From Flammeovirga pectinis (lineage in GTDB: Bacteria; Bacteroidota; Bacteroidia; Cytophagales; Flammeovirgaceae), in NCBI RefSeq assembly GCF_003970675.1, contig NZ_CP034562.1, positions 2,666,001 to 2,730,000 of the forward strand: 64,000 bases of DNA, in the 5' to 3' direction. Of the stretch, positions 63,473 through 64,000 are shown piece after piece. The notes beneath the pieces were generated by a model that searched no databases, had not been told where the DNA came from, and was given only the letters and a program-made list of their open reading frames with translations. Within the stretch, counting starts at the first letter, position 1. Each line of letters begins with the position of its first letter. The translations under genes were made by a program, and so were the position numbers.

Positions 63473-63503
63473 AAAAAGATTACCCAAACTGAGTAATCTT
63501 TTT
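63473..63503 (-). terminator. Terminator of the LuxR-type regulator gene
   Basis: Perfect 11-bp stem AAAAAGATTAC / GTAATCTTTTT with a 9-base loop and T-runs on both strands; it lies between the regulator stop (63533) and the MFS gene start (63425), and can also limit read-through into the transporter. Confidence 0.75.
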
Positions 63504-63532
63504 ATAATTCAATCATTTCATAATTTAAAATC

Positions 63533-64000
63533 TTAAAATCTAGTGATCATTTTGGTTAATGATTTTCGATTTTCTAATCCTACTTTCTTTCTTATTCTGT
63601 AGCGAGACGTTTCTAATGTTCTCAAACTAACATTCATTAAAGTAGCTATTTCTTGGTTTCCTAAATCCATTTTTAAATAGGCACATAATCTAAGTTCTCT
63701 TTTACTTAAATCTGGATAGGTATCTTTTAATTTCTCTAAAAAATTATTATGAGATTTATTAAACTGGTGTTCAAACTTATCCCAATAATCATGATCATCA
63801 TTTTCTTTATTTAGGTCTTTTATAATACCTCTAATTTTTCTCTGTTCATTACTTCCTACACCCTGAGACACCTCTTCTAGTTTCTGTGTTACCTGTTGTA
63901 AACTTTGATTTTTATGGAGATGATTCATTGTAATTGAAGCTAGTTCATCTTTAGTAAGATCTAATTCTTTAACTAAATTCTCATTTCGAACCTTCATTTT
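63533..64000 (-). CDS. LuxR-type HTH regulator, C-terminal part (5' truncated by the window edge)
   Basis: About 155 codons. A coiled coil (about 1-85) precedes the LuxR-type HTH: LSKRELRLCAYLKMDLGNQEIATLMNVSLRTLETSRYRIRKKVGL, with the conserved NVSLRTLETSRYRIRKK recognition helix. The frame is open to base 64000, and in Bacteroidota this C-terminus ends long regulators with TPR or Y_Y_Y sensor parts, so the ATG at 63997 is probably internal. Targets unknown. Confidence 0.85.
   Translation of the reverse strand, partial: KMKVRNENLVKELDLTKDELASITMNHLHKNQSLQQVTQKLEEVSQGVGSNEQRKIRGIIKDLNKENDDHDYWDKFEHQFNKSHNNFLEKLKDTYPDLSKRELRLCAYLKMDLGNQEIATLMNVSLRTLETSRYRIRKKVGLENRKSLTKMITRF

Overview
The window is AT-rich chromosomal DNA from a member of the Bacteroidota, most likely a marine Cytophagales of the Flammeovirga type. 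This rests on gene content: TonB-dependent receptors with carboxypeptidase-like N-domains, BlaI/M56-TonB pairs, LuxR regulators with a coiled coil, bacillithiol synthesis (BshC), TPR-CHAT proteins, and -7 boxes of the form TAnnTTTG. The genus is an inference. I see no rRNA, tRNA, CRISPR array, intact insertion sequence or prophage.

1-11 kb: the tail of a dcw (wall and division) cluster, mraY-murD-ftsW, ends in a very strong hairpin terminator. Then come a GAF-like protein, a di-heme cytochrome c peroxidase lipoprotein, a PhnA/YjdM protein, a sterol-desaturase-family membrane hydroxylase, a 0.9-kb intergenic region with an orphan terminator, and a six-LysM protein with a lysozyme-like C-terminus but no signal peptide.

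11-26 kb: a compact run of HesB-like protein, S41 processing protease, FIST sensor and hybrid histidine kinase. It is followed by a flippase-like membrane protein, a YgiQ radical SAM enzyme, a DUF3302-HlyD pair, a TonB protein divergent from a BlaI-M56 regulatory pair preceded by three identical dyads, a leucine-rich-repeat protein, YiaA and a Rossmann-fold oxidoreductase.

26-37.5 kb: the most distinctive region, three tandem paralogues of about 1150-1210 residues. Each has a signal peptide, a long TPR array and a C-terminal CHAT caspase-like protease domain with intact His and Cys.

37.5-50 kb: a phosphopantetheinyl transferase, a PepSY membrane protein and a TonB siderophore receptor (iron uptake); an outer-membrane barrel protein with a lipoprotein; then a tight three-gene operon of a multi-pass membrane protein (apparently frameshifted), a Tat/lipoprotein-type FAD oxidoreductase and a double-DUF350 membrane protein.

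50-64 kb: mostly housekeeping and stress genes: yaaA, a rhodanese lipoprotein, rpoN with a PAP2-like membrane protein, a PAS histidine kinase with a response regulator, a solitary sufB, an M20 dipeptidase, bshC with a thiamine-pyrophosphokinase-like gene, a thioredoxin-like protein, an MFS transporter and the C-terminus of a LuxR-type regulator cut by the window edge.
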